Assembly: GCA_002496565.1 (NCBI GenBank)
Contig: DAKJ01000031.1
Location: 8,780 to 72,779, forward strand
Reading direction: 5' to 3'
Length of the DNA: 64,000 bases
Source of the DNA: Methanosarcina sp. UBA289
Lineage (GTDB): Archaea > Halobacteriota > Methanosarcinia > Methanosarcinales > Methanosarcinaceae
The first letter of the stretch is position 1. Every line of letters begins with the position of its first letter. Below, in pieces: positions 46,165 to 54,967 of this stretch. The notes beneath the pieces are model-generated. The model saw nothing but the letters and a program-made list of their open reading frames with translations, ran no database searches and was not told where the DNA came from. Made by a program: the position numbers and the translations under genes.

Positions 46165-46899
46165 TTAATTCCCAAGGGAATGTGTATCTATATCTGTTTT
46201 TCCTGTTGACGAATAATAATTTCCTACACCCAATGGAGTTCCATATTTCAACGTTGCGACAACTGATACGTCAGCGTTTGTTATTCCTGATTCTTTTGCC
46301 ACTGATTGAGAAAGTATCACTATGTTGGCTAAATCAGAATCAAGCTCATTTTTAGTGGGACTGACATCAAGGTAATAGTCAACCATTACTAAACCGTCTG
46401 ACGATGACGATGGATTTGAGGACGGAATAAAACTGACTTCTACTTCATCCGAACTGGAATATTCTTTAATGTATCCAATTAATTCTTCTTTTTTACTTTC
46501 AGAAAGCTGCATTGATGTCCCGGATATTTGAGTTTCCTCAGATTCTGGAGTACTCTCTACTTCTGGAGTTTCCTCTTTCTGTTCTTCTAATCTAGCTTTA
46601 TATTCATCAGAAAGATCAGTGTCTTCTGATTTCTTCGGAGTATTATCATCTTCCTGAACTTTAGCATCTTCAAGTTTCGTAGATTTCTCTTCAGGAGTCG
46701 CTTCAGGAGTTTCTACTTCAGCAGAAGTATTTCCAGCTTTGGAAACTGATACTTCAGTTTCGTTTATTGTAGTTGCTTCTACGTAAGTATTTTTGTTTTC
46801 AGCAGAATTGTCTCCAGAAAACACAGATATCAGTATGCTAAGCAGGAATAAGTACATGAAGGCTTTACCGACTTTTTTCAAATTTGAATCTTTTTTCAT
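46165..46899 (-). CDS. Secreted or membrane-anchored protein with acidic linker
   Basis: A 244-residue protein. N-terminal basic residues and a hydrophobic segment (AFMYLFLLSILISVFSG) form a signal or anchor. A ~90-residue Glu/Thr/Ser-rich linker (PEATPEEKSTKLEDAKVQED) precedes a ~110-residue globular domain (MQLSESKKEELIGYIKEYSS through SVVATLKYGTPLGVGN). Family unknown. Strong GGTGAGAT ribosome binding site before ATG at 46899. Confidence 0.75.
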   Translation of the reverse strand: MKKDSNLKKVGKAFMYLFLLSILISVFSGDNSAENKNTYVEATTINETEVSVSKAGNTSAEVETPEATPEEKSTKLEDAKVQEDDNTPKKSEDTDLSDEYKARLEEQKEETPEVESTPESEETQISGTSMQLSESKKEELIGYIKEYSSSDEVEVSFIPSSNPSSSSDGLVMVDYYLDVSPTKNELDSDLANIVILSQSVAKESGITNADVSVVATLKYGTPLGVGNYYSSTGKTDIDTHSLGN

Positions 46900-47230
46900 C
46901 TTTATCTCACCACAAGAATAATTTTTTTAAAAATAACCAAACTTATTTATATTTAAATTTATCAGATTTTTCTCATCTGACACTTGTATAGGGATTCGAG
47001 TCATCATAGGTACTAACGTATGAATTTCTACGTAATTACCTCACGAAATAATCTAAAAGTTATTGCAGTTAAACAACAGGTACTTCTGTAGGTTTTGCTA
47101 AGCTTACAATACGACCAGCTTATTCTTTCAAATTTTTCGTCTATTCGGTGAAATCGTCAAGGAATCCGACATTTAAAAAAATTTTATGAGATTTTGAGGG
47201 GGGTTCTGGCATTCAGTTTCCAAAAGTGAT

Positions 47231-47436
47231 AAGCCTGGTTATGTGGTTTCTTTGGATGAAGAGATTAACTGTGAACTTGAAGTTATACAACTCGAAGAAA
47301 ATCTGACCTTGAAGTAAGACTTGACAGCTGGAAAAAAGCTCTATATGCTCTTGAAATCAGAAAATAAGGAAAATAGCCACAATAGTAAAAGTGGGCCCAC
47401 TGAGATCCAAACTCAAAACCTCAGCTGTATAAAGTC
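47231..47436. repeat. Direct repeat, left copy, ending in a tRNA-Val 3' fragment
   Basis: This stretch resembles 51735-51940 in order and orientation. It encodes a C-terminal peptide remnant (PGYVVSLDEEINCELEVIQL then stop), followed by ~70 variable bases and, from 47392, the reverse complement of the tRNA-Val 3' end (TGGGCCC acceptor strand, T-arm with changes, part of the anticodon arm). The rest of the 46900-47593 gap holds no gene. Confidence 0.75.
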
Positions 47437-47593
47437 TATTTAGATCTGATGAAGAAAACAAGAATTTCTAAAAATATAAGCTTAAAGCATTTCTTTTTGG
47501 TATTAATTTTCATCTTTGTAGCTTTTAAGAACAAAATAAGTTTTAAGAGAGCTCAATGCAAGTTTCTAATATATCTGACGCATTAATATATTT

Positions 47594-48895
47594 ATGAAAC
47601 CCTCGCAATTTACTACCGTAATCTTCTGCCTGACCCTAATACTCATTGCAACCGGATGTACAGATCAAAAAGAAACTTCTCCAAAAGAAGCTCCTATTGA
47701 AACAGCTTCGGAACAAACAACTCCTACAACTACTCAAGATACCATTACTCTATCAGGCCAGAACCTTACCATTCATTTCCTGGACGTTGGTCAAGGAGAT
47801 TCAATCCTCCTGGAGATTGATGGAAAATCCATGTTAATTGACTCAGGAGAAAGTGACCAGGGAAAAGTTGTCACAGCTTACTTGCAGGACCAGGGAATTT
47901 CAACACTGGACTATGTAGTTGCAACCCATCCACATTCTGATCATATCGGCGGGATGAACGAGATTCTTAACAACTTCCAGGTAGAGCATTTTGTTGACAG
48001 TGGATACCCTCATACCTCTAAGACTTACGAGAATATGCTGACCACTATTGATCAGAAAAGTATTCCCTTCCAAGTAGCTCAAGCTGGTCAAAAAATCGAT
48101 TTTGATCCTGCTGTTGATATTGAAGTCTTAAATCCTGCAAAGACATATTCTGAAGATTTGAACGAAAACTCAGTAGTCCTCAAGGTGACTTACGGAACCA
48201 CTTCATTCTTGCTCATGGGTGATGCAGGCCTTGAAACAGAGGAACGCATCATGAAAGCTGGATATAATGTAGATTCTGACATATTAAAAGTCGGACACCA
48301 CGCCAGCAGATCTGGTAGTGGAACATCGTTCATTTCAGCTGTAAGTCCTAAAGTAAGTGTTATCGAAGTTGGAGCAGGAAACGACTATGGACATCCTCAT
48401 GCTGAAATTCTTGAAAAATTACAGAAAGCTTCAAAAGTCTACAGAACAGACTTGGATGGAACAATTACTGTTACAACCGATGGGTCTACTTATACCGTAA
48501 CAACTGAAAAAACCGGAACGATCTCCAGTAGAAATGAAGCTTACACTTCTACAGATTCAACAACTGAAGAGTCGGAAACTCCAGGTTCTGCAAAATTGAC
48601 TGTTTATGTAAGCGACCTGAATCTTCAAGATGAATGGGTTCGGATATCGAACACAGGGTCTTCTCCAGTTTCCCTGAACGGCTGGAAAATTGAAGATGAA
48701 GGCAATAAACATACCTATACGTTTCAGCCTTACACCCTGAATGCAGGATCTACCGTAACTGTATTTACCGGAAAGGGCATAAACTCAGCTACTGAGTTTT
48801 ACTGGCAATTAGACAACCCTGTATGGAACAACGATGGTGACGCAGCATATCTCTACGACAATAGTGGAAAGCTGATCTCAAAACTGGAGAGCTGA
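47594..48895 (+). CDS. Secreted ComEC-like metallo-beta-lactamase lipoprotein with lamin-tail domain
   Basis: A 433-residue protein. Residues 1-25 form a lipoprotein-type signal with Cys at LIATGCTD. The MBL domain (about 55-300) starts with LTIHFLDVGQGDSILLEIDG and has ATHPHSDHIGG, GDAGLETEER, VGHHASRSG and DYGHPH, the pattern of the ComEC C-terminal nuclease-like domain. A Thr/Ser linker leads to a lamin-tail domain (DEWVRISNTGSSPVSLNGWK). Together with DUF3006 just downstream this suggests extracellular nucleic-acid or phosphodiester hydrolysis. Confidence 0.9.
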   Translation: MKPSQFTTVIFCLTLILIATGCTDQKETSPKEAPIETASEQTTPTTTQDTITLSGQNLTIHFLDVGQGDSILLEIDGKSMLIDSGESDQGKVVTAYLQDQGISTLDYVVATHPHSDHIGGMNEILNNFQVEHFVDSGYPHTSKTYENMLTTIDQKSIPFQVAQAGQKIDFDPAVDIEVLNPAKTYSEDLNENSVVLKVTYGTTSFLLMGDAGLETEERIMKAGYNVDSDILKVGHHASRSGSGTSFISAVSPKVSVIEVGAGNDYGHPHAEILEKLQKASKVYRTDLDGTITVTTDGSTYTVTTEKTGTISSRNEAYTSTDSTTEESETPGSAKLTVYVSDLNLQDEWVRISNTGSSPVSLNGWKIEDEGNKHTYTFQPYTLNAGSTVTVFTGKGINSATEFYWQLDNPVWNNDGDAAYLYDNSGKLISKLES

Positions 48896-48897
48896 AG

Positions 48898-49128
48898 ATG
48901 GAAAATTTCAAAGTTACTCTTGACCGCATAGAAGAAGGTAATGCAGTGCTGCTTATAAGGGATGACGAGTCAATAAAAATTGACATCCCTCTCTTTTTGT
49001 TGCCTGCATGCAGCAAGGAAGGCGATGTTCTGGATATTACCATCACTAAAAATGTGCAAGAGACAGAGAATGCGAAGGAAAGAGTATCAAGCCTGCTTGA
49101 GAAGCTTAAGAGTAAGAATCAAGGATGA
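48898..49128 (+). CDS. DUF3006 protein
   Basis: A 76-residue protein with TLDRIEEGNAVLLIRDDES and an IPLFLLPACSKEGDVLDITI core, the small beta-barrel pattern of DUF3006. It starts two bases after the MBL/lamin-tail gene. DUF3006 is commonly paired with ComEC-like MBL proteins, suggesting a functional partner or regulator. No signal peptide. Confidence 0.85.
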   Translation: MENFKVTLDRIEEGNAVLLIRDDESIKIDIPLFLLPACSKEGDVLDITITKNVQETENAKERVSSLLEKLKSKNQG

Positions 49129-49431
49129 TTGAAGGCAGGAAAAGAATAAACATGACTTTTTTGCTTGTCACTTTAAGTAGCAATTCTATTTATTTTCCCC
49201 ATCCTTTTTTGCAATGAGCTCATACCAAACCAATCTTGTTTCTCATTTCAGTAAGAATTTCAAGGCAATTTTCATAATCTGAAACCCAACTGGTATTAAA
49301 ATTTGGGATTCAGAGGCTCAATTTGAGTTTTAGAATAGGCTCTATAACAACCATTTGAGATCAAATACTTTCAGTTAGCTCGGATATTCCTTTTAAATAT
49401 TGCATGAGTGATGATTTCTGAGGATGGTTAA
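49129..49431. other. Intergenic with element fragments
   Basis: No gene. ggctcaatttgagttttagaataggctc near 49315-49337 resembles the terminal repeat of the MITE at 50691, as a solitary degenerate end. Confidence 0.45.
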
Positions 49432-49836
49432 GTGGATACATCAGAGAAATACATCAAAATGTGCGAATCAGCAAAGGAAATTCAAAGAAAATGGGTTTTC
49501 CAATCCGGGGATTTTGTTTATAATCCTGCTTCTGAAGAAGTTGAGGTTTTACTCTATCCCGGAAATAATTCAATTAATTATTTCTGGCTACCGAGACAAG
49601 ACCAACTGCAAAAAATATGCATTGAATTCTTTATGCAGGAACTGAGGGTATCGGAATTCGAAGCATTTTTAAAATTTTTAGAATGGTATTCTGGACGCCT
49701 TAGATATACTTTCGAACATGGACTCAAGAATGTGAACGGTTTCATCGACTCGGGCGAAGAACTTCTCTTAAATCGTGCAATGATAATGATGCATCGTAAA
49801 AAATGGGATGGGAAGTCGTGGGTTAAGGCAATTTAA
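49432..49836 (+). CDS. Small phage-like hypothetical protein
   Basis: A 134-residue protein: DTSEKYIKMCESAKEIQRKW, then FVYNPASEEVEVLLYPG, the WLPRQDQLQKICIEFF segment and a C-terminal helical part ending MHRKKWDGKSWVKAI. The LPRQDQLQ motif is familiar from small proteins encoded in bacterial prophages, but I cannot name a family with confidence. GTG start with GAGGATGG upstream. Its place in the tRNA-Val island fits a mobile origin. Confidence 0.65.
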   Translation: MDTSEKYIKMCESAKEIQRKWVFQSGDFVYNPASEEVEVLLYPGNNSINYFWLPRQDQLQKICIEFFMQELRVSEFEAFLKFLEWYSGRLRYTFEHGLKNVNGFIDSGEELLLNRAMIMMHRKKWDGKSWVKAI

Positions 49837-49917
49837 GGATATATTAGCAAGAGTGCAAAATTATGTGATTTTAACAGCTATAATTTAGCTTTAAAAGTTT
49901 CTCATGGCGGTATTATA

Positions 49918-50046
49918 GAGCTGATCCCAAAACTCAAAAACTACTTCTTTGAATCTTGTTTTGAAAGGAACAGTCGAACTATTGATTAGGAAAATAGTTA
50001 TGGACACCTCACAATATGGGAGTAAAATGGTTCTTGGGATAGGTTC
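49918..50046. mobile_element. Degenerate MITE, copy 1
   Basis: Length (129 bp) and ends (gagctgatcccaaaactca and cttgggataggttc) match the 130-bp element at 50691-50820 with substitutions. No coding capacity. Confidence 0.6.
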
Positions 50047-50115
50047 GTTAGGAATTTTCATTAATTTAGAATTAGTCCAAGAATATATCAAAAAAGAAAA
50101 CATATAATCCATTGA

Positions 50116-50589
50116 AACGGGGAATGGGACGGGGGTAAAGCTATATTTAACAAAATACCATGTAAATTAATAAAAAAACCGAAAGTCATTTTTGAAGATA
50201 TAATACATAATGTTGAGCCTTATGCTTGGATTTACGTAGAGTTAATTATACTCATTGGCTCCATTCCAGTTTTCACAACGATTTTTGATCACGATAATTT
50301 TAAGTATGTAGGAATAGGTTCAGGAATTTTGACGATATTTGTGCTTATTCCCTATTTTAGTCTACTAGCATTAAAATATATATTAGATTTTATAGGATTG
50401 TATAACAAAATAATTAACATGAAAATTGCAGAATGTCCAGAGAATAGTGGGATAATAAAGACAAGTAAGAGTTTGATTGAAAATATTAGAGATGCTATTG
50501 CTTTTATTCTAGGAGTTATGATTTGTATATCGATGCTTGTTCTTTTTGCAGAGATGATATATTTTGATGTGCCTTATGAACCAGCATAA
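50116..50589 (+). pseudogene. Membrane protein lacking a start
   Basis: An open frame of 157 codons reads like a membrane protein (EPYAWIYVELIILIGSIPVF, GILTIFVLIPYFSLLALKYI, AIAFILGVMICISMLVLFAE) but has no ATG, GTG or TTG before TTG at 50329, well inside the hydrophobic region. A stop TGA at 50113-50115 closes it upstream. Probably 5'-truncated by rearrangement near the MITE at 49918-50046. Confidence 0.55.
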
Positions 50590-50690
50590 TCACAATTACA
50601 AGATTTTGTAAAATAGCTAATCCCTACCAATTTAAAAATATTCAATAACTAATGTCAAAAAAATTATTTTCCAAAAATCTCTTTTATTAC

Positions 50691-50820
50691 GAGCCTATCC
50701 CAAAACTCAAAATTACTTATCTGAATTTGAGTTCGTAAAATTAATGAATTTTCCGATCATGAAAAATAGTTCTGAAATTCTTATCGGTTCGAAGATAATT
50801 TTGAGTTTTGGGATAGGCTC
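50691..50820. mobile_element. MITE with long inverted repeats, copy 2
   Basis: gagcctatcccaaaactc and further aaaatta at the left are mirrored exactly by taattttgagttttgggataggctc at the right, giving ~25-bp perfect terminal inverted repeats in a 130-bp element. No transposase is encoded; mobilisation in trans is expected. No clear target duplication is visible. Confidence 0.8.
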
Positions 50821-50986
50821 ATACACAAAACCCATCGAAAACTTAACTGCAAAATTTTTATGCTCGATGAATTCAGTTATTCCGGAATTCACAAATCAGA
50901 TAAAGAAAGATGAACACGGTATAAATTATATGGGAGCAGAAATCCTTCTTAATCAAAGGATTTTGCACTTTTTGGCAATAGAGTGA
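50821..50986 (+). pseudogene. Gene remnant cut by the MITE
   Basis: Directly after the MITE, 54 codons read KPIENLTAKFLCSMNSVIPE, FTNQIKKDEHGINYMGAEIL and LNQRILHFLAIE before a stop. Composition is protein-like, but the front of the gene is replaced by the element. Family unknown. Confidence 0.45.
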
Positions 50987-51002
50987 ATGATCCTTAACTA
51001 TA

Positions 51003-51046
51003 AGATTCGAACTCAGAACCCTCGCCGCGTTAAGGCTTTATAGAGA
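51003..51046 (-). pseudogene. tRNA 3' fragment (Val-like)
   Basis: The plus strand reads agattcgaactcagaaccctcgccgcgttaaggc split over 51014-51040, matching the T-arm and anticodon arm of the intact tRNA-Val with several changes. No acceptor or D-arm. Orientation is the same as the intact gene. Confidence 0.55.
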
Positions 51047-51122
51047 CAGAAAGGAAAATATTCTGTATATTACTATTGTCAGAAATATAAAGGAAACAAA
51101 GCCAGATTCACAAAAACAAGGA

Positions 51123-51707
51123 TTAGAACTTCTTATCTCCATCAATAATCTCACGAATAACTCTGCAAGGATTCCCAAAGGCAACAACGCCAGGCGGAAT
51201 ATCTTTTGTCACAACACTTCCAGCGCCGATAACAGCATTATCTCCGATAGTTATTCCAGGCAGTACAACAACATTACCGCCTATCCATACATTGCTCCCG
51301 ACTTTAATTGGATAAGCATACTCCAGTCCTGTGTTGCGGCGTTCTGCATCAAGTGGATGTCCGGCTGTATAGAAGCCGCAGTTTGGAGCGATCATCACAT
51401 TATCACCAAAAACAACCTTTGCTGCGTCAAGGATGATACAGTTGTGATTTGCATAGAAATTGCTGCCTATCTCGATGTTGTAACCGTAGTCGCACATAAA
51501 TGGCGGCTCAATAAGAAAAGAGCCTCTGGTTTTACCAAAAAGTTTCTGAATTAAAGCTGTCCTTTCCCCAATTTTTGTTGGATGAAGCTGATTATATTCG
51601 TAGCAAAGTGCTTTACAATAAGCTCGCTCATCGATCAGCTCTTTATCATAGTATGCATTATATAATAAACCTCGAGATGCTTTTTCTTTTTCAGTCATTT
51701 CAGTCAT
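51123..51707 (-). CDS. Maltose/galactoside O-acetyltransferase-type enzyme
   Basis: A 194-residue left-handed beta-helix acetyltransferase. N-terminal EKASRGLLYNAYYDKELIDE is the Maa/LacA/NodL cap; hexapeptide repeats follow (IEIGSNFYANHNCIILD, VMIAPNCGFYTAGHPLD with catalytic His, IGGNVVVLPGITIGDNAVIG). It would transfer acetyl groups from acetyl-CoA to a sugar. ATG at 51707 follows GGGAGGA. Likely accessory; lies between tRNA fragments. Confidence 0.92.
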   Translation of the reverse strand: MTEMTEKEKASRGLLYNAYYDKELIDERAYCKALCYEYNQLHPTKIGERTALIQKLFGKTRGSFLIEPPFMCDYGYNIEIGSNFYANHNCIILDAAKVVFGDNVMIAPNCGFYTAGHPLDAERRNTGLEYAYPIKVGSNVWIGGNVVVLPGITIGDNAVIGAGSVVTKDIPPGVVAFGNPCRVIREIIDGDKKF

Positions 51708-51734
51708 TGCTGTTTTCCTCCCTAGTAAGATAGT

Positions 51735-51940
51735 AAACCTGTTTATTTAATTGCTCTTGAAGAAGGGATTAACTGTGAACTTAAAGTTACACAATTTGAA
51801 GAAAAAGCTGATCTTGAAGAATGAATTGAAGCATTAGAAAAGAGGCTCTCTACACTCTTGGGATCTGAAAATAAGAATATAAAAGAGAGTGGGCCCGCTG
51901 AGATTCGAACTCAGGACCTCCGCCGTGTGAAGGCGACGTC
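51735..51940. repeat. Direct repeat, right copy, overlapping the intact tRNA-Val
   Basis: Counterpart of 47231-47436. It encodes the matching peptide remnant (KPVYLIALEEGINCELKVTQ then stop), the same linking sequence (cttgggatctgaaaataag) and then the 3' half of the intact tRNA-Val. The pair brackets 4.5 kb. Confidence 0.75.
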
Positions 51941-51963
51941 ATAACCGTCTAGACCACGAGCCC
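51890..51963 (-). tRNA. tRNA-Val (CAC)
   Basis: Acceptor GGGCTCG pairs with CGGGCCC (one G-U), discriminator A. The anticodon loop TTCACAC in a CGCC/GGCG stem gives CAC. T-arm CTGAG-TTCGAAT-CTCAG is perfect. No intron, no CCA. This is the intact parent of the fragments at 41430, 47392 and 51003. Confidence 0.95.
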
Positions 51964-52275
51964 TGGATTGAAATTGAAAATTAAAAGGATTAAGCACCAT
52001 AAAATAGAACTTCTTATGTATAAGCTTATCGCTCGTTAACGATGGTAGTGGCTGCTCCGACGCGTAATGAAATTCTTATTATATTTACTTGGAACTGGAT
52101 TTCAGTTTTTTCTGCCTTTTTATCAATTCTGTTCATACCTTTTTCATTCTACTAAGATTATCATAGGGAGCGAAGTAATCAGTTGTTCTGCAGAAGATTT
52201 TCAACTACATAATCAATAAAGTAGATAAGTAATAAATTTATATAACTGTAAAACTAGTTTCGTTGCAGAGTTGAA
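51964..52275 (+). promoter_or_regulatory. Intergenic with prepilin peptidase promoter
   Basis: No gene. A TATA-like aatttatataactg at 52232-52245 lies ~31 bases before the ATG at 52276, which lacks a ribosome binding site; a short leader or leaderless transcript is likely. The tRNA-Val promoter is expected near 51985-52010. Confidence 0.5.
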
Positions 52276-53040
52276 ATGATAGAAATCCTCAAAATCCTGT
52301 TCAGCATGCCCTTTTTATTGTACTCTTGTTATTCGGACCTTAATTCCCGCAGGGTCTCAAACAAGGTCTGGAAATACATGCTTGCAGCCGGGTCTGTGTT
52401 CATTTCTTACGGAGTGTTTACCGACGGGACTTACTATCTTAAACCTCTCCTGTTTTCAGGAGTTCTTGTTTTCGCTGTAGTTTATATCCTTTTTCAGCTC
52501 GGAGCTTTCGGGGGTGGAGATGCAAAAGGACTGATAGCGCTTTCCATCCTTTTTCCTTCTTATCCAGTCTTTAGCTTTTCAGGAAAAATATATCCCCTGC
52601 TTGGGATTCCGCCTGTAGGACTTTTTACATTTACGGTACTGGGAAATGCTCTTCTCTTGACAACGCTTGTTCCTCTAGGGATGTTCTGCTATAACGTTCT
52701 ACATTTTTCGCCTGAAATGACCAAAAATCCACTTTACATGTTCATAGGATACAGAACTAATGTTTCTTCCCTGAAATATAAAAAACACCTTGGCCTGCTT
52801 GAAAAATTTGAGCTTGATGAAAGTGGAAGACTCAAAAAGAAATTTTCCCTTATAGGCCTCAACTTCGATGCAGATCAAAAACCGGAGCTTGATGAGTATC
52901 TGAAAAAAGGTTTGATTGAGAAAGATATATGGGTTACTCTCGGATTACCATTCATGCTTTCAATTACAGCAGGATTTATTACTGCCGTCGTTTTTGGGGA
53001 TTTGATCTTTTATGTAGTCATGCGCCTCATGGTAAGTTAA
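52276..53040 (+). CDS. Type IV prepilin peptidase (A24 family, FlaK/PibD-like)
   Basis: A 254-residue membrane aspartic protease that cleaves class III signal peptides of archaeal pilins and archaellins. The two catalytic Asp are in CYSDLNSRRVSNKVWKY (about residue 20) and GAFGGGDAKGLIAL (about residue 81). About six membrane helices; the ~65-residue cytoplasmic loop 150-215 (NPLYMFIGYRTNVSSLKYKK) is typical of archaeal forms. No pilin genes are adjacent. Confidence 0.9.
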   Translation: MIEILKILFSMPFLLYSCYSDLNSRRVSNKVWKYMLAAGSVFISYGVFTDGTYYLKPLLFSGVLVFAVVYILFQLGAFGGGDAKGLIALSILFPSYPVFSFSGKIYPLLGIPPVGLFTFTVLGNALLLTTLVPLGMFCYNVLHFSPEMTKNPLYMFIGYRTNVSSLKYKKHLGLLEKFELDESGRLKKKFSLIGLNFDADQKPELDEYLKKGLIEKDIWVTLGLPFMLSITAGFITAVVFGDLIFYVVMRLMVS

Positions 53041-53169
53041 ATCAAGAACTGAACTTCAATGCTTTCATTGTTCCAGCCCGCACGTTAGAAATTACAGGCT
53101 CTGCCAAAACTAACGGTTTTACTAGATTTAGCCTACCTATCGGCGACACTCTGTTTGCTTTTCAGAGAA

Positions 53170-53757
53170 TTACCTTTTTTGTACGACAAGCAGCCCATAA
53201 AGAATTGTTTCCGGAACTGGCGGGTTTTCAGGCGTGCCTTTTGCAATCCTTTCTTCAGGATAACCGAGGTTTTCGCAGGTATAAAGTTCAGCTTCAATAC
53301 CCATTTCTTTCAGGATTTCTGCGACCTCAAACGAGCCAAAGGCCTCTTCCGGCAGCAGGAAGATATTTCTTCCGTTATTTAACTCTCGGACTAACTCAGC
53401 TCTTGCAGGTTCCGAGTCCCTGCCATGGGCTGTGATTGCGCAGAGGTTGGTCAGGTTTACTTTAGTACGTGCACACGCCACCTGCATTGAGGAAATCCCC
53501 GGAATGATTGTGTCCTTCTCCCCTGCGAATTTTCCTAACCCTGAAAACATGGGATCACCTGTGGACAGGACGACTGCATCTGGTGGCAGAAGGTGAAGAG
53601 ACTTATAGTCTTTAATCGGTTTAGCTTCACATGTTATATATCCCTGGGCAATTTCAAGGGCTCTTTTTGCACCATAAACCACAGAGGCTTTCCTTATAGC
53701 CTTTATTCCTTCTTCCGTAAGCATTCCAGGCCCAACTCCAACTCCTACCACAATCAT
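53170..53757 (-). CDS. cbiE: Cobalt-precorrin-7 C5-methyltransferase
   Basis: A 195-residue SAM-dependent tetrapyrrole methylase: VVGVGVGPGMLTEEGIKAI at the start, VLSTGDPMFSGLG (SAM-binding GDP loop) and IIPGISSMQVACA. In the anaerobic cobalamin pathway CbiE methylates C5; CbiT, the C15 partner, is separate and not in the window. Cobamides are central to methanogenic methyl transfer. It lies downstream of cbiD in the same direction, 157 bases apart. Confidence 0.93.
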   Translation of the reverse strand: MIVVGVGVGPGMLTEEGIKAIRKASVVYGAKRALEIAQGYITCEAKPIKDYKSLHLLPPDAVVLSTGDPMFSGLGKFAGEKDTIIPGISSMQVACARTKVNLTNLCAITAHGRDSEPARAELVRELNNGRNIFLLPEEAFGSFEVAEILKEMGIEAELYTCENLGYPEERIAKGTPENPPVPETILYGLLVVQKR

Positions 53758-53805
53758 TTTTCTTCCCCTTTATCTGACTAGTTTTCAAGTATAATATTTC
53801 ATATT

Positions 53806-53901
53806 CCAGCTTAATTATCTGATTTTCAGCTTAATTACCTGGTATTCAGCTTTTAATTATATGATTTTCAGATTAATTATCCGATTTTTAGTATAATTAT
53901 C
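53806..53901. repeat. Degenerate ~20-bp tandem repeat between cbiD and cbiE
   Basis: About five copies of gattttcagcttaattatct-like units fill the gap between the two cobalamin genes, with substitutions and one inserted base. AT-rich, no coding. Confidence 0.75.
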
Positions 53902-53914
53902 TATTCTTATTAGC

Positions 53915-54934
53915 TCAAATCTCACTTTTGCTGTCCATCAGGACCGAACCATCTCTGTCGATCACTATGATTCTTGCACCTTTTCCTTTCTCGACTGCCA
54001 TCTCGAAAGCTTCTTTAAGGCGTACGTGTTCAGGCGCTTTTTTAAGCATTTCAACAACAGTTGCATACCCGCTGCCTTCAAGCATTTCAGGGTTTCCCCA
54101 TTTAAGGACAAGGCCGGGAAGCCCACAGATAATTATATCGCCTGAGGCGTAATCAAGCCCTTCCGAGATCCTGCTTCCAACCATAACGACTGTATAATCA
54201 GGGAAAAGCATATGGGAGTAGCGCATTCCGACCCTGCCTGTAGTCAGAACTACCTTATCTGTGCAGCGGATCAGATCTCCTTTCATCTCTCCCAGATGGT
54301 CGTTCCAGGGCTCAACAAATCCCGTGCTTCCAAGTACCGAAATTCCGCCTTCAACGCCGATCCTGCTATTCAGAGTCTCTTTTCCGATTCTCTCCCCTTC
54401 CGGAATTGAGATTGTAACCTCAGCTCCTTTCAGGCCCAGTTCTTCTACGGCTTCCTGCACTGCGGCCTTTATCTGTTCCATTGGTTTCGGGTTAATTGCC
54501 GGCTGATTTTTCGGAACCTGCAGCCCATCCCTTCTGACAATTCCTATGCCTTTTCCTCCGAGAATTCGGATTCCCTCAGCTTCCCTTGCTTCTCCTACAA
54601 ATTCAAGCCCCCGGGTAATATCGGATTCATGGTCATTTAGAATCTTTTTCACAACTGCACGCCCCTGTGAAGCTTCGCTGACCTCAAGCTGGGCTCTCAA
54701 TCCCACAGGAGTCGGGACGGACACGCTATCAACCGTTTTCTTAAGAGAAAGGACTGCGGCTTTTGCAGCTGCACTTGCTGTGGTTCCTGTAGTGTACCCT
54801 CGTTTGAGGACAGATCCGTCACTCAGAACCACAATCATCCCGGATGCTACTTTTGTTTCAAGTTCTTCCCTGGGCAGCCCGGTGCGGGCAATCCATTCAT
54901 CAGGAATCTTGAAATTGTTAACAGGATCTATCAT
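53915..54934 (-). CDS. cbiD: Cobalt-precorrin-5B C1-methyltransferase
   Basis: A 339-residue methyltransferase of anaerobic corrin synthesis. RGYTTGTTASAAAKAAVLSL near residue 46 is the CbiD signature; VPTPVGLRAQLEV, DVTRGLEFVGEA-like and SGDIIICGLPGLVLKWG segments follow. Normal length. The ATG at 54934 has a TATA-like element ~25-33 bases upstream and no ribosome binding site, so it is probably leaderless. First gene of a cbiD-cbiE unit. Confidence 0.95.
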   Translation of the reverse strand: MIDPVNNFKIPDEWIARTGLPREELETKVASGMIVVLSDGSVLKRGYTTGTTASAAAKAAVLSLKKTVDSVSVPTPVGLRAQLEVSEASQGRAVVKKILNDHESDITRGLEFVGEAREAEGIRILGGKGIGIVRRDGLQVPKNQPAINPKPMEQIKAAVQEAVEELGLKGAEVTISIPEGERIGKETLNSRIGVEGGISVLGSTGFVEPWNDHLGEMKGDLIRCTDKVVLTTGRVGMRYSHMLFPDYTVVMVGSRISEGLDYASGDIIICGLPGLVLKWGNPEMLEGSGYATVVEMLKKAPEHVRLKEAFEMAVEKGKGARIIVIDRDGSVLMDSKSEI

Positions 54935-54956
54935 GGAAGAATACTCGGAGGTTTTT

Positions 54957-54967
54957 TATTATAAATG
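54957..54967 (-). promoter_or_regulatory. TATA box of cbiD
   Basis: On the minus strand tttataataaa stands 23-33 bases before the cbiD ATG. This places the transcription start at or next to the start codon and means that the structured element at 55107-55268 is not in the cbiD leader. Confidence 0.55.
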
